DNA of 64,000 nt from Gluconacetobacter asukensis (GTDB taxonomy: Bacteria > Pseudomonadota > Alphaproteobacteria > Acetobacterales > Acetobacteraceae), in assembly GCF_014174375.1 (NCBI RefSeq), contig NZ_JABEQE010000004.1, positions 186,001-250,000 on the forward strand, in the 5' to 3' direction. The notes beneath the pieces were generated by a model. That model was given only the letters and a program-made list of their open reading frames with translations. It was not told the origin of the DNA and did not search any database. Positions 43,161-52,331 of this stretch are shown here, one piece after another. Both the position numbers and the translations under genes were made by a program. The stretch's first letter is position 1. Each line of letters opens with the position of its first letter.

Positions 43161-43814
43161 ATGATGGATCTGATCGAAATTCTCAAGCATCGCTATACGG
43201 CCAAGGCCTATGATACCGGCCGCCGGCTGCCGGACGATGTCGTGGCGCAGTTGATGGCGGCGCTGCGTTTCAGCCCGTCCTCGGTCAATGCGCAGCCCTG
43301 GCACTTCATCGTGGCCGACGATGCGGCCGGCAAGGCGCGCGTGGCCACGGGGGCGGCGGGGCCGTTTGCCTATAATGCGCCGAAGATCCTCAATGCCTCG
43401 CATGTCGTGCTGCTGTGCGCGCGCACGACCCTGCCGCCGGCGCATTTGCAGGCGGTGCTGGACCAGGAGCAGGCGGACGGCCGCTTTGCCGGTGAGGAGG
43501 CCCGCGAGGGGCAGCGCAAGACCCGGGGCGGCTATGTGGCGCTGCACGAGGAGGCGGGCGATCTGCCGATGTGGACGCAGAAGCAGGCCTATATCGCGCT
43601 GGGCTTCCTGCTGTTGGCCGCCGGCGCGCTGGGGGTGGATGCGACGCCGATGGAGGGTTTCGATGCCGAGGCGCTGGATGCTGCGTTCTGCCTGACGGAG
43701 AAGGGGCTGGCGCCGGCGGTGATCGTGTCGCTGGGTTATCATGCCGAGAGTGATTTCAACGCGAAACTGCCGAAATCGCGGCTGGCGGACGATGTGGTGT
43801 TCTCGCGCGCCTGA
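43161..43814 (+). CDS. nfsB: NfsB-like NAD(P)H nitroreductase
   Basis: A 217-residue oxygen-insensitive nitroreductase of the NfsB/FRase I type, an FMN enzyme reducing nitro and quinone compounds with NAD(P)H. It opens with HRYTAKAYDTGRRLPDD and has LRFSPSSVNAQPWHFIV, QKQAYIALGFLLLAAGALGVDATPMEGFD and the final VSLGYHAESDFNAKLPKSRL, all typical of the group. Two ATGs (43161 and 43164) follow GGCGGG. It is the first clear chromosomal gene to the right of the phage cassette. Confidence 0.88.
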   Translation: MMDLIEILKHRYTAKAYDTGRRLPDDVVAQLMAALRFSPSSVNAQPWHFIVADDAAGKARVATGAAGPFAYNAPKILNASHVVLLCARTTLPPAHLQAVLDQEQADGRFAGEEAREGQRKTRGGYVALHEEAGDLPMWTQKQAYIALGFLLLAAGALGVDATPMEGFDAEALDAAFCLTEKGLAPAVIVSLGYHAESDFNAKLPKSRLADDVVFSRA

Positions 43815-43865
43815 CGGCCGGTCCGGCCTTCGGGCGTCTCTGGATTATCTGTGCGGGAAGCGTTC

Positions 43866-45125
43866 ATGACCACCCTGTCCGGCGCCGACGCGCGCGATGC
43901 CGATCTGGCGGCCCAGTATGAGGCCTATCCCTATCCCGAGCGCGACCCGCGCGATGAGGCGAAGCGGCTGCTGATCGGCAGCCCCAGCCATCTGCGGGAG
44001 ATCGACTACTGGGTGTTTGGCGCCCGCCGGCCGGAGGCGGCCCCATTGCGGGCGCTGGTGGCCGGGTGCGGCACCGGGGATGGGGCGATCATGCTGGCCA
44101 CGCATCTGGCGCGTGCCGGACGGGCGGGCGAGGTCGTGTGCGTCGATCGTTCGGCCCATGCGCTGGGGATTGCCCGGGCGCGGGCCGCGGCGCGGGGGCT
44201 GGGGAATATCCGCTTTGTCCAGGGCTCGCTGACTGCACTGGGTGAGCTGGATCTGGGGGCGTTCGATTATATCGATTGCTGTGGCGTGCTGCATCATCTG
44301 CCCGATCCGCTGGCGGCGCTGCGCGGGCTGGTGGGCCTGCTGGCGCCGGGCGGGGGGATGGGGCTGATGGTCTATGCCCTCTATGGGCGGACCGGCGTGT
44401 ATATGGTGCAGGAGGCGCTGGAGATTCTGGCGCCGCATGACCAAAAGCCGGCGGAGCGGCTGGGCACCGCCAAGCGGGTGATGGCCGCGCTGCCGGCCAC
44501 GGCGTGGCTGCGCCAGAACGGCAATTTCGGCGACCATCTGACCGGGGGTGATGCCGGGTTGTACGACCTGCTGCTGAACCCGCGCGACCGGGCCTATACG
44601 ATTGCCGCTTTTCTCGACCTGCTCGACGCGGCGGGGCTGGAGCCGACGTGCCTGATGGAGCCTGCGCGCTATGACCCCGCGCTGTTCCTGCCCAATCCGC
44701 GCCTGCGGGCGCGCGTGGCGGAGCTGGGCTGGCGGGAGCGGGCCGTGGTGGCCGAGGCGCTGACGGGCAACATGGCCACCCATGTGGCCTATGTAGTGCG
44801 CAAGGGGGCGCGCGTGGCGCCGCCCGATTGCGGCGACGAAGACGCGGTGCCGGTGATGCGGGAAATCCCCGGCGCCGAGCTGGCGCGGCAGATCAGCCCC
44901 GATGGCATCCTGCCCTTTGCCTTCGGCACGCTGACCGTGCCGGTGCCGGTGCCGCCGCAGATGCGGACGATCCTGCCGCTGGTGGACGGCGCGCGCAGCG
45001 TGGGCGCGCTGGCCGGGCTGATGGCCGGGCGGGGGATGGAGCGGGCCCGGTTCCTCAAGGTCTGGCGCGAGGGGTTTACCGTGCTGGAAAGCCTGAACCG
45101 GTTGTTGCTGCGGGCTGCCGCGTAG
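43866..45125 (+). CDS. SAM methyltransferase with extra C-terminal domain
   Basis: A 419-residue protein. Residues 1-200 are a class I SAM-dependent methyltransferase with ALVAGCGTGDGAIML (motif I), VCVDRSAHAL and DYIDCCGVLHHLPDP. The C-terminal third (from about 300) contains ISPDGILPFAFGT and TILPLVDGARSVGALAGLMAGRGMERARFLKVWREGFTVLESLNRLLL, reminiscent of a methyltransferase regulatory or winged-helix domain. The ATG at 43866 has GGGAAG just before it. Substrate unknown. It stops six bases before the convergent levanase-like gene. Confidence 0.75.
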   Translation: MTTLSGADARDADLAAQYEAYPYPERDPRDEAKRLLIGSPSHLREIDYWVFGARRPEAAPLRALVAGCGTGDGAIMLATHLARAGRAGEVVCVDRSAHALGIARARAAARGLGNIRFVQGSLTALGELDLGAFDYIDCCGVLHHLPDPLAALRGLVGLLAPGGGMGLMVYALYGRTGVYMVQEALEILAPHDQKPAERLGTAKRVMAALPATAWLRQNGNFGDHLTGGDAGLYDLLLNPRDRAYTIAAFLDLLDAAGLEPTCLMEPARYDPALFLPNPRLRARVAELGWRERAVVAEALTGNMATHVAYVVRKGARVAPPDCGDEDAVPVMREIPGAELARQISPDGILPFAFGTLTVPVPVPPQMRTILPLVDGARSVGALAGLMAGRGMERARFLKVWREGFTVLESLNRLLLRAAA

Positions 45126-45131
45126 GGCGTG

Positions 45132-46805
45132 TCAATCGTGGTCCTGGCCGCCGGAGGAGGATGGTGCCGGCCAGATGCCGCGCATGGGATAGAGGGTGCC
45201 CCCCTTGAAGCGCACGCTGCCGCCTTCGCTGAACAGGGCGACGCGATCGAATCGTTCGGATGGAAAGATTGTTTCCGTCATCACCGTCTGCCCGCTATCG
45301 GCGAAGAGTTCCATGGACGCCGCGTCCATCAGTAGCCGCAGGGTGATGGGCTGGTGCGTGGCGGTGCGTGGGGCGGTGTCGATCCGGGGGGCGAATTTGG
45401 GCGAGAAGGCCGGGTCGGCGGCCTTGCGCCGGTCGCTGAAATAGCGGCCGGTCGTGCCGTCATAGCCGACGCGGAGTTCTTCGCCGCGCGCATTGGAGAA
45501 GACGAGGCCGAAGCGGACAGGCCCGGTGGGGCGGTCGAAGTGCAGTTGCAGGTCCGACTGGCTGACGGTGGCGGGGGGGATATCCAGCTTCAGCGTGCCG
45601 TCGATCGTGTGGGCGGGCAGGGTTTGGGGGGCGCCGTGCAGGGTTGCGAGCTCCTGCACCGGCGCGGCGAAAAGCCGGTAGCCTGTTGCCAGCCTGTGCA
45701 GGGTGAGCGTGCGCGGTACGGTCATGGCGCCGCGCCATTGTTCGGTCGGAACCTGGCGCGCATAGTCCCAGTTCGCCATCCAGCCGATCGCGATGCGACG
45801 GCCGTCGGTCGCCGGCACGCCGGCCCAACTGATGACGGCGTAATTGTCCCGCCCCCAGTCGAGCCACATGGCCCCCTGTTTCCGCACGTCTGCCGCGAAG
45901 CGGGAATCGGGGGTGAAGTGTGTGCCGTCGAAATCGCCGACGAAATATTGCGCGCCGGAGCCGCCATTGGGGGCGCCGGCGTTGAGGCTCTGCAGTAGCA
46001 CCCATTTCGTCTCGCCGCTTTCCGGCACGATCAGCGCGAACAGGTCGGGGCATTCCCACACGCCGCCATGGGCGCCGAGTCCCTGGCCGAACTGGCTGAG
46101 GGAGTGCCAGTTTTTCAGATCGGGTGAGCCGTAGAAGGCGGTGTGGTCGCCTTCTGCCAGGGTCATCACCCATTGGTGGGAGGCGGCGTGCCAGGCGACC
46201 TTGGGGTCGCGGAAATTCTTCTGGTCCCCGGGGTTGGGCAGGACGGGATTGCCTGCGTATTTGTGCCAGGTCCGGCCGCGATCCAGGCTGTAGGCCAGGT
46301 TCTGCTGTTCCGGCTGTGCCTTGCCGGCGGCCTGGAAGGCGCGATTATGCGCCGTGTAAAGCGCGACCATCGGCGGGATGCCGTTGGTGCCCAGGCCGCT
46401 GCTGTTGCTTTCATCGACGACAATGCTGCCCGACCAGGCTTCGCCGTCTTCGTCCGGGGCGAAGGCCACAGGCAGGTTTTGCCAATGCATCAGGTCGCGC
46501 GAGACCGCGTGGCCCCAATGCATCGGCCCCCACAGGCTGGCGCGGGGGTTGTGCTGGTAGAAGAGATGATACTCGCCGTCGAAATAGACCAGACCGTTCG
46601 GGTCGTTCATCCAGTGCGCGGGTGGCGAGAAATGGAATTGCGGGCGGTGGTTTTCGGCGTAGCTGGCCGTTGGGATGGCTTCCATGGTCGCTGGAAGGGC
46701 CGCATCATGCGCGCTGCCTTCCGACGGCCCCGGATGCGCTGCGGTGCAGGCACCGAGCAGCAGGCAGGCGAGGGAGGCGGGCAGGGACGCATGGGAACGG
46801 GTCAT
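45132..46805 (-). CDS. GH32 levanase/fructanase-type lipoprotein
   Basis: A 557-residue glycoside hydrolase family 32 enzyme attached by a lipobox Cys20 (LLGAC). The catalytic triad is clear: WMNDPNG (nucleophile D68), FRDPK (D200, transition-state residue) and WECPD (E251, acid-base). The second half is the beta-sandwich domain found in GH32 enzymes. It releases fructose from levan, inulin or sucrose outside the inner membrane. The ATG at 46805 is used; a GTG at 46814 is possible. No levansucrase or sugar transporter is next to it. It converges on the methyltransferase gene without a clear terminator. Confidence 0.9.
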   Translation of the reverse strand: MTRSHASLPASLACLLLGACTAAHPGPSEGSAHDAALPATMEAIPTASYAENHRPQFHFSPPAHWMNDPNGLVYFDGEYHLFYQHNPRASLWGPMHWGHAVSRDLMHWQNLPVAFAPDEDGEAWSGSIVVDESNSSGLGTNGIPPMVALYTAHNRAFQAAGKAQPEQQNLAYSLDRGRTWHKYAGNPVLPNPGDQKNFRDPKVAWHAASHQWVMTLAEGDHTAFYGSPDLKNWHSLSQFGQGLGAHGGVWECPDLFALIVPESGETKWVLLQSLNAGAPNGGSGAQYFVGDFDGTHFTPDSRFAADVRKQGAMWLDWGRDNYAVISWAGVPATDGRRIAIGWMANWDYARQVPTEQWRGAMTVPRTLTLHRLATGYRLFAAPVQELATLHGAPQTLPAHTIDGTLKLDIPPATVSQSDLQLHFDRPTGPVRFGLVFSNARGEELRVGYDGTTGRYFSDRRKAADPAFSPKFAPRIDTAPRTATHQPITLRLLMDAASMELFADSGQTVMTETIFPSERFDRVALFSEGGSVRFKGGTLYPMRGIWPAPSSSGGQDHD

Positions 46806-46983
46806 GGACTCCACTTTCTGTCAGTCGCGCGCAGGTCGGGCCGTTGCAGCGGCGCGGCGGAATGCTGATCATTTGTAAAAAGACGAGACAGATGCGAGAG
46901 ATGTACCACTATTGATTACGATATTGTGATGAATATGGCGGTATAGGGAAATCATATGGGTTCCGGGGAAGAGGGCGTCTTTT

Positions 46984-47970
46984 TCAGGCTGGCGATGGTT
47001 TTCGGCGGGCAAAGTTGCGGCGGTATTCGCTGGGGCTGAGTTTGACGCGGCTGCGGAAATGGTGCCGCAGGGCGAAGACGCTGCCGAAACCGACGGCTTC
47101 GGCGATGTCTTCCATCGGGCGTGACGTTTCCTGCAGGAGCGTCTTGGCGGCTTCGACGCGTTCGGTGGCCAGCCATTCGCCGGCCGGCATGCCGGTGGCC
47201 GCGACGACGCGGCGTTCGAAGCTGCGGCGGCTCATCGCGGCTTCGTCGGCCAGGCGGGCGATGGGCCAGGATTGATGGAGTGCCTGGCGGACACGGTCGA
47301 GGACGGGGGCGATATCGGCTTCGGCGCGCAGGCTGACGGGGCGTTCGAGAAACTGCGCCTGGCCGCCGGTGCGATGCGCGGGCATGACGATGCGGCGGGC
47401 CACGGAATTGGCGGCCGCCGGCCCGTAATCCTGCCGGACGATTTCGATCAGCAGGTCGATGCCGGCGGCGCTGCCGGCGGAGGTGAAGATGCGGTCGGTC
47501 TCGCGATAGAGCGAGGTGCTGTCGACGCGGAGGGCGGGAAAGCGGCGTTGCAGGGCCTGGGCGTGGCGCCAGTGTGTGGTGACCGCCGCGCCGTCGAGCA
47601 GGCCGGTGGCGGCCAGCACGAAGGCGCCGGAACAGATCGACGCCAGGCGGGCCCCGCGCGCGTGGGCGCGGCGCAGCCGGGCCACGAGTGTGGGGGGGAC
47701 CGGCGCCTCGGCGCCCTTCCAGCCGGGGATGACGATCAGGTCTGCCTGGTCCAGGAGTTCCGCTCCGTGGTCGGCGAGGATGCGGACGCCGCCATGGGCG
47801 CGCAGGGGGCCGTCCTCGATGGCGCAACTGGCGAAGCGGTACCAGTCCGGCCCCATTTCGGGACGGGGCAGGCCGAAGATTTCGGACACGATGCCGAATT
47901 CGAAGGTGCAGAGCCCGTCATAGAGCAGGGCGGCGACCAGCGGGCCGGTTGTGTTTGGCATGATCTGCAT
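46984..47970 (-). CDS. ftrA: GlxA/FtrA-type AraC-family regulator
   Basis: A 328-residue regulator with an N-terminal DJ-1/PfpI-like domain (EFGIVSEIFGLPRPEMG, DLIVIPGWKGA, SICSGAFVLAATGLLDG) and a C-terminal AraC helix-turn-helix pair (IARLADEAAMSRRSFERR, EDIAEAVGFGSVFALRHHFRSRV). FtrA-type proteins are commonly encoded beside a rhodanese gene, and one lies divergently at 48047, so the symbol is given on context. Two start ATGs (47970 and 47961) are close. It probably activates the rhodanese gene; the ligand is unknown. Confidence 0.8.
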   Translation of the reverse strand: MQIMPNTTGPLVAALLYDGLCTFEFGIVSEIFGLPRPEMGPDWYRFASCAIEDGPLRAHGGVRILADHGAELLDQADLIVIPGWKGAEAPVPPTLVARLRRAHARGARLASICSGAFVLAATGLLDGAAVTTHWRHAQALQRRFPALRVDSTSLYRETDRIFTSAGSAAGIDLLIEIVRQDYGPAAANSVARRIVMPAHRTGGQAQFLERPVSLRAEADIAPVLDRVRQALHQSWPIARLADEAAMSRRSFERRVVAATGMPAGEWLATERVEAAKTLLQETSRPMEDIAEAVGFGSVFALRHHFRSRVKLSPSEYRRNFARRKPSPA

Positions 47971-48046
47971 GATGATTGTCGTTTATGCCAATTGCAAGCG
48001 TGGCGTGGGGAAAGGATGCTGGCGGGGAGAAGCAGGGAGGCTTTCG

Positions 48047-48448
48047 ATGGCAACGTCCGTCACCTTTGTTCCGCCCGCGCCGTCTGCCGAAGCCGTTGCG
48101 CATTTCTCGGCGCTGTTCGCGTTCGAGACCGATTGCTGGGATGTGCACGAGGCTTTGGCCGGGGAGGCCGATTTCGTGTTGCTTGATGTGCGGAGCCCGG
48201 ATCTCTTCGCCAGGGGGCATGTGGGCGGGGCGATCAATCTGCCGCATGGGAAAATCACGGCTGTACGCATGGCAATGTGGCCTGACGAGACGGTTTTCAT
48301 CGTTTACTGCGCGGGGCCGCATTGTAATGGCGCGGCGCGCGGGGCCCTGCGTCTGGCCCGGTTGGGGCGGCCGGTGAAGATCATGGCTGGTGGTGTGATG
48401 GGCTGGCTGGATGAGGGTTTTGCCCTTGAGGATGGTACCCATGCTTGA
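48047..48448 (+). CDS. Rhodanese-like sulfurtransferase
   Basis: A 133-residue single rhodanese domain with FVLLDVRSPDLFARGHVGGAINLPHGKI and the active-loop VYCAGPHCNGAARGALRLARLG; C88 is the likely sulfur-carrying cysteine and C93 lies five residues on. The CxGxxCNGA loop is characteristic of the FtrA-linked subgroup. GGGAGG precedes the ATG at 48047. The stop overlaps the DUF1272 start by eight bases, so the two are translated together. It may transfer sulfur or detoxify cyanide or arsenate. Confidence 0.88.
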   Translation: MATSVTFVPPAPSAEAVAHFSALFAFETDCWDVHEALAGEADFVLLDVRSPDLFARGHVGGAINLPHGKITAVRMAMWPDETVFIVYCAGPHCNGAARGALRLARLGRPVKIMAGGVMGWLDEGFALEDGTHA

Positions 48449-48632
48449 GATGCGCCCCGATTGCGGCTGTTGCGGCAGGGTGCTTCCGCAATCATCGGCC
48501 GAGGCGATGATCTGCTCTTTCGAGTGTACTTTCTGCGCGGCCTGCGCGTCGGAGGTGCTGGACCATCGGTGCCCGAATTGTGGCGGGGAGCTGGTCAGGA
48601 GGCCGATCCGCGATGTGTCGGCTTCGGCGTGA
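48441..48632 (+). CDS. DUF1272 small Cys-rich protein
   Basis: A 63-residue zinc-binding-like protein: MLEMRPDCGCCGRVLPQSSAEAMICSFECTFCAACASEVLDHRCPNCGGELVRRP, with cysteines at 8, 10, 11, 25, 29, 32, 35, 44 and 47, exactly the DUF1272 pattern. It overlaps the rhodanese gene by eight bases and is translated from an internal ATG. The family is small and uncharacterised; the context suggests a sulfur or metal role tied to the rhodanese. Confidence 0.85.
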   Translation: MLEMRPDCGCCGRVLPQSSAEAMICSFECTFCAACASEVLDHRCPNCGGELVRRPIRDVSASA

Positions 48633-48683
48633 CGTGCGGAATTCGTATCCTGACCAGTTTGCGACTGGGGCGATGACCCTGTA

Positions 48684-49250
48684 TCAGTTCATCGGGAAGC
48701 GAACCGTGTCCGACGGCACCACGCGAACGGTTCTTGATCCTGCGTCGAACCCCGATAACAAGCGGTTGTGGTGATCGACGATCTGCTCGGCAGTCAGTGG
48801 GCCGAAATCGGCGGTTGTATGACCATCACTGAGTAACAACACGTCGAAGCCCAACGAAACGGCCCGCCGTGTGGTGGTATCGATGCAGAATTGGGTCATG
48901 CAGCCGCCGATTATCAGACGATCGACACCAAGCTCTGCCAGACGTTCGCTCAGGTCCGTGTCGTGGAACGAGTCGCAACTGCGCTTGTGGACGATGACCG
49001 TATCGTCGCGCGGTGCGATTTCGTCGCGGAACAGCCAGCCGGTCGTTCCGACCGCCAGACGATGCCCGGCGTTCCCGTCATGCTGAACGAGGATGACGGG
49101 AATTCCCGATGCTTCCGCTGCATGTTTCATCCGGCCCAATCGTGCCGCGACCGCATCGAGGCGGGCATCGATGGACGATTGCCGATCGGCATGGGCCAGC
49201 CCTGTGAGGATGGCCCGCTGGAGGTCGATGATGAGAAGGGCTGTTGTCAT
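48684..49250 (-). CDS. Isochorismatase-family cysteine hydrolase
   Basis: A 188-residue cysteine hydrolase with the triad visible: D9 (TALLIIDLQ), K89 (IVHKRSCDSF) and C122 in GGCMTQFCIDTT. It resembles small amidases of the nicotinamidase or isochorismatase superfamily; the substrate is not evident. The ATG at 49250 overlaps the GNAT gene's stop (ATGA), so it is the second gene of a two-gene operon. Confidence 0.85.
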   Translation of the reverse strand: MTTALLIIDLQRAILTGLAHADRQSSIDARLDAVAARLGRMKHAAEASGIPVILVQHDGNAGHRLAVGTTGWLFRDEIAPRDDTVIVHKRSCDSFHDTDLSERLAELGVDRLIIGGCMTQFCIDTTTRRAVSLGFDVLLLSDGHTTADFGPLTAEQIVDHHNRLLSGFDAGSRTVRVVPSDTVRFPMN

Positions 49251-49696
49251 TGGCTGTCGATCCATAGTGCCATTCCTCTTGCATCTGGCAGGACATTCGA
49301 GAAACCGAATCGTTCGTAGAGCCGCCAGGCTTCGCCATTTGCCATCAGGCTTACATATGTTTCGGCAGGAATGGTGGATCGGATATGACGCATGATAGCG
49401 CCCACGATCGCAGACCCGATTCCGTGCCCGTGATGGGCAGGATCGACGGCGATATCGACGAAATGGATGAAGAGCGCGCCGTCGCCGATCATCCGTCCCA
49501 TCCCCACGATGTCAGCATCGTACACGACATGCACCCCGTAGAGTGTATGGGGCAGGCCCATCTGGGCGGCGCGCAGGCTGCGCGGTGTCAGACCGCTTAT
49601 TCTGCGCAGACGGCAATAGGTTTCTGCGTCGGGAACGCCTGCGCGGAAGGCGTATCCCTCAGGTAAGGGATAATGGTCCTGGAGACCGGGAGACAT
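49247..49696 (-). CDS. GNAT acetyltransferase
   Basis: A 149-residue GNAT with the acetyl-CoA-binding stretch VDIAVDPAHHGHGIGSAIVGAIMRHI (motif A) and the C-terminal LMANGEAWRLYERFGFSNV. I chose the ATG at 49696, which has AGGAGG upstream; an earlier in-frame ATG at 49726 lacks a ribosome site. It is coupled to the cysteine hydrolase gene by an ATGA overlap. Acceptor substrate unknown. Confidence 0.85.
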   Translation of the reverse strand: MSPGLQDHYPLPEGYAFRAGVPDAETYCRLRRISGLTPRSLRAAQMGLPHTLYGVHVVYDADIVGMGRMIGDGALFIHFVDIAVDPAHHGHGIGSAIVGAIMRHIRSTIPAETYVSLMANGEAWRLYERFGFSNVLPDARGMALWIDSQ

Positions 49697-50008
49697 GATG
49701 GCTGTTTCCTCCTGGGAAGCCTCCATCGTCAGCCTGACTGGTCGTTTCTGGTAAAATGACTCAACACAAGCCGACTGATGCGGCTTGAGTCATGAAAAGA
49801 GACCCTATGCCGCTCCGCGAACGGAGCGCCACCAGGCATGTGAAGCTGTATTTTCTGTGTGGGTCATGGATTCATGCGTGCCATATTAAAGCCTCTTGCG
49901 CAATGGGAAGATGTCCGCTTGTGGTGAGCGGACATCGCGAAGTGGAGCGCCTCTTTCCCGCGCCGGCATTGTGTATTCGCAGACTTGTCCGGGCATGATT
50001 CGGTGTGC
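49697..50008. other. Gene-free stretch
   Basis: It carries the promoter of the GNAT operon (right of 49700) and the downstream end of the COG0523 GTPase gene. An AT-rich patch lies around 49740-49890. No open frame with a ribosome site and no hairpin of terminator type was found. Confidence 0.45.
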
Positions 50009-51238
50009 TCAGGCGGGCTCTGCTGCCTGTTCGGCCCAGATGGGGAACGGGTCGGGCAGGTTGGCGTGGCGGTGGGGGAGGAAGCTGCCCCCTGTTTCCT
50101 CGTCGGGTTCGGGGGCGAGGCAGGCGTCCAGGGCGGCGCGGATGGCGGGTTGGTCCATGGTTGTGCCGATGAAGACCAGTTCCTGCCTGCGGTCGCCGTA
50201 TGTGTCGTTCCAGTTGTGGGCGAGTGTGCGGCGCCATTCCTCGTCCTGGGGCCAGTGTTGATGGGGGATCGCGGCCCACCAGCGTCCGGCGGCCTGGTGG
50301 CGGGCGAGGGCGCCGGCGATGCTGAGTTCGCCCACCCAGTCGGGGCGGGTGGCGAGCCAGAAATAGCCCTTGGCGCGGACCAGGCCCGGCCAGCCCTGTT
50401 CGATGAAGCGGGCGAACGCCGCCGGCACGAAGGGGCGCCGCGCGCGGTAGACGAAGCTGCCGATGCCGTATTCCTCGGTTTCGGGAACGTGGTCGGTGTG
50501 GCCGTGAAGTTCCTTGAACCAGAGCGGGTGCGTATGGGCGCGTTCATAGTCGAAGCGGCCGGTGTTCAGCACGCGTGCGAGGTCGACCCGGCTGTGGTCG
50601 GTTTCGATCAGGTCGGCGTCGGGGTTCAGCGCGCGGATGATCTGGCGGGCGGCGTCGCGCTGCGCCGGGGTGGCGCTGCCGGTCTTGTTCAGGACCACCA
50701 CATCGGCGAATTCGATCTGTTCGACCAGCAGGTCGACCAGCGCGCGGTCGTCGCCGTCGCCCGCGACCTCGCCCCGGTCGCGCAGGAAATCGGCCGATCC
50801 GTAATCGTTCAGCAGGTTGGCGGCATCGACCACCGTGACCATCGTGTCCAGCCGGGCAAGGTCGCTGAGGCTGTTGCCCCGTTCGTCGCGGAATTCGAAG
50901 GTTGCGGCTACGGGCAGGGGTTCGGCGATGCCGGTGGATTCGATCAGCAGGTAATCGAAGCGGCCTTCGCGCGCCAGGCGGCCGACCTCGTGCAGCAGGT
51001 CGTCGCGCAGGGTGCAGCAGATGCAGCCATTGCTCATCTCGACCAGTTTTTCGTCGGTGCGCGACAGGTCGCCGCCGCCGTTGCGGACCAGGTCGGCGTC
51101 GATGTTCACCTCGCTCATGTCGTTGACGATGACCGCGACCTTGCGGCCCTCGCGATTGTTGAGGATGTGGTTGAGCAGCGTGGTCTTGCCGGCGCCCAGA
51201 AAGCCGGACAGCACGGTGACGGGAAGGCGGGTGTCCAT
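50009..51238 (-). CDS. COG0523 GTPase (ZigA/CobW type), zinc metallochaperone
   Basis: A 409-residue G3E-family GTPase with Walker [10 protein letters not shown] (12-20), the metal-binding GCICCTLR (C72, C74, C75), [10 protein letters not shown], and VVLNKTGS as the base-recognition NKxD variant. The C-terminal CobW domain ends with a Pro-rich [11 protein letters not shown] tail. Such proteins deliver zinc to selected enzymes when zinc is scarce. A Zur-like box lies 44 bases upstream of the ATG, supporting zinc control. ZigA or YeiR-type are the nearest known roles. Confidence 0.88.
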   Translation of the reverse strand: MDTRLPVTVLSGFLGAGKTTLLNHILNNREGRKVAVIVNDMSEVNIDADLVRNGGGDLSRTDEKLVEMSNGCICCTLRDDLLHEVGRLAREGRFDYLLIESTGIAEPLPVAATFEFRDERGNSLSDLARLDTMVTVVDAANLLNDYGSADFLRDRGEVAGDGDDRALVDLLVEQIEFADVVVLNKTGSATPAQRDAARQIIRALNPDADLIETDHSRVDLARVLNTGRFDYERAHTHPLWFKELHGHTDHVPETEEYGIGSFVYRARRPFVPAAFARFIEQGWPGLVRAKGYFWLATRPDWVGELSIAGALARHQAAGRWWAAIPHQHWPQDEEWRRTLAHNWNDTYGDRRQELVFIGTTMDQPAIRAALDACLAPEPDEETGGSFLPHRHANLPDPFPIWAEQAAEPA

Positions 51239-51281
51239 GACGCGATGCTCCGTGGCGGTTGCGTTTCCGGCCTCTAGACCG

Positions 51282-51300
51282 TATGTTATAATATATCAAT
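51282..51300. promoter_or_regulatory. Zur-box-like dyad
   Basis: TATGTTATAATATATCAAT is a quasi-palindrome (TGTTATAATATATCA, 13 of 15 positions symmetric) matching the AT-rich, GTTATA-type operator of alphaproteobacterial Zur repressors. It lies in the divergent gap between the COG0523 GTPase gene and the gene at 51325. Both would be derepressed in zinc limitation. Confidence 0.65.
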
Positions 51301-51324
51301 ACTCGCTGGAGCGGTGCCTGCCCG

Positions 51325-51684
51325 ATGTCTTCCTGCCCGACACGCCATCGCCTGACCGATCTGGCATCCTGCGGTGCTATCCGGACGGCCGGACGGTCCA
51401 TCCTGGTGCATCCTCGCATGCCCGGGGCGCGGGTGCGGGAGGCGGCGCGCCTGCATCTGACGGAGGGGGCGCGGCTGGTGCAGGCGCGGGGCACGGTTCA
51501 GGACATTCGCCGGCGGATTGCCGGGGCGTTTACGGCGCATACCGGGGCGCTGCTGGACGATGCGCTGGTGCTGGCGACGCTTTCTGCATTGCCCGAGGCG
51601 GAGCGGATGCGGCTGCTGCTGACGATCGATGCGGCCGATGCCTGCGGCGGGGCCGATGATGCGCCCGTGACGGTCGCGGCTTGA
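51325..51684 (+). CDS. Hypothetical protein divergent from the zinc GTPase
   Basis: A 119-residue protein ([45 protein letters not shown]..) without a recognised domain, signal peptide or membrane segment. An Arg/Ala-rich helix ([50 protein letters not shown]) fills the middle. It begins 25 bp after the Zur-like box and is followed 9 bp later by another unknown gene, so it probably belongs to the zinc-starvation response. Function unknown. Confidence 0.6.
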   Translation: MSSCPTRHRLTDLASCGAIRTAGRSILVHPRMPGARVREAARLHLTEGARLVQARGTVQDIRRRIAGAFTAHTGALLDDALVLATLSALPEAERMRLLLTIDAADACGGADDAPVTVAA

Positions 51685-51693
51685 GCGGTGTTC

Positions 51694-52263
51694 ATGATCG
51701 AAAGCTGGCCGGCTCCGGCGATGGGGAAGGCTCCGCGCGTTCGGGCCTCCAGCATGCCCGGCAGTCTGGTGGATCTCGCCGCGTCTGGCGTGGACATGGT
51801 GGTGTGGGCGCGGGACGTGCCGCCTGTCTGGCATGAGACGCTGGAGACGTGCGCCCTGCCGGACGGGTGCATCACCCTTGCCGGGACACTGGACGAGGTG
51901 ACACTTGCGTTGCGGCGGCCCGATCTGCGGCGACGCTATCCGGCGTTTCTGGTCGAGGATGTCGCGCAGACGGCGGCCCTGGTGGCGACGCTGGCGGTGT
52001 GTACGAGCCTGACCGTCATGCTGGGCGATCCGGCGGCGTGGCCGGGTGCCGACCCGTTGCCGGCCGCGCGGCTGCGGGCGTTGTGCTGCTATGGCGCGGG
52101 CACGGTGGACTGGGTGTCGGGCCGGGTGGGGGGATGCGATCTGGTCAGCAGCATTTCACCCTATGCGCTGGCCTTCGTGCCTGCCTGGGGCGAGGCGCAT
52201 GTGGCGTGGCGGTTCGCCCGGCTGCGGGAGCGGGCGGTGGGGCTGGAGATCGTGGCCGGGTAG
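51694..52263 (+). CDS. Hypothetical protein in the zinc cluster (possible DUF1826 relative)
   Basis: A 189-residue protein. The centre (PAFLVEDVAQTAALVATLAVCTSLTVMLGDPAAW, RLRALCCYGAGTVDWVSGRVG) is faintly reminiscent of the DUF1826 family, members of which are often linked to Zur-controlled zinc genes, but the conserved His-Asp pair is not evident, so this is only a hint. A GTG at 51688 is an alternative start. It follows the gene at 51325 and ends before a strong terminator. Confidence 0.5.
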   Translation: MIESWPAPAMGKAPRVRASSMPGSLVDLAASGVDMVVWARDVPPVWHETLETCALPDGCITLAGTLDEVTLALRRPDLRRRYPAFLVEDVAQTAALVATLAVCTSLTVMLGDPAAWPGADPLPAARLRALCCYGAGTVDWVSGRVGGCDLVSSISPYALAFVPAWGEAHVAWRFARLRERAVGLEIVAG

Positions 52264-52288
52264 AAGCCGTGCGGGCGAACGGGCATGA

Positions 52289-52319
52289 ACCGCGCGCCGG
52301 CCCGTTGCCGGCGCGCGGT
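52289..52319. terminator. Strong GC hairpin between convergent genes
   Basis: ACCGCGCGCCGGC (52289-52301) pairs perfectly with GCCGGCGCGCGGT (52307-52319) over a 5-nt loop. It separates the zinc-cluster gene and the TonB receptor stop at 52332. No long T-tract follows, so it may rely on stem strength. Confidence 0.7.
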
Positions 52320-52331
52320 CCTGGTCCGGGG

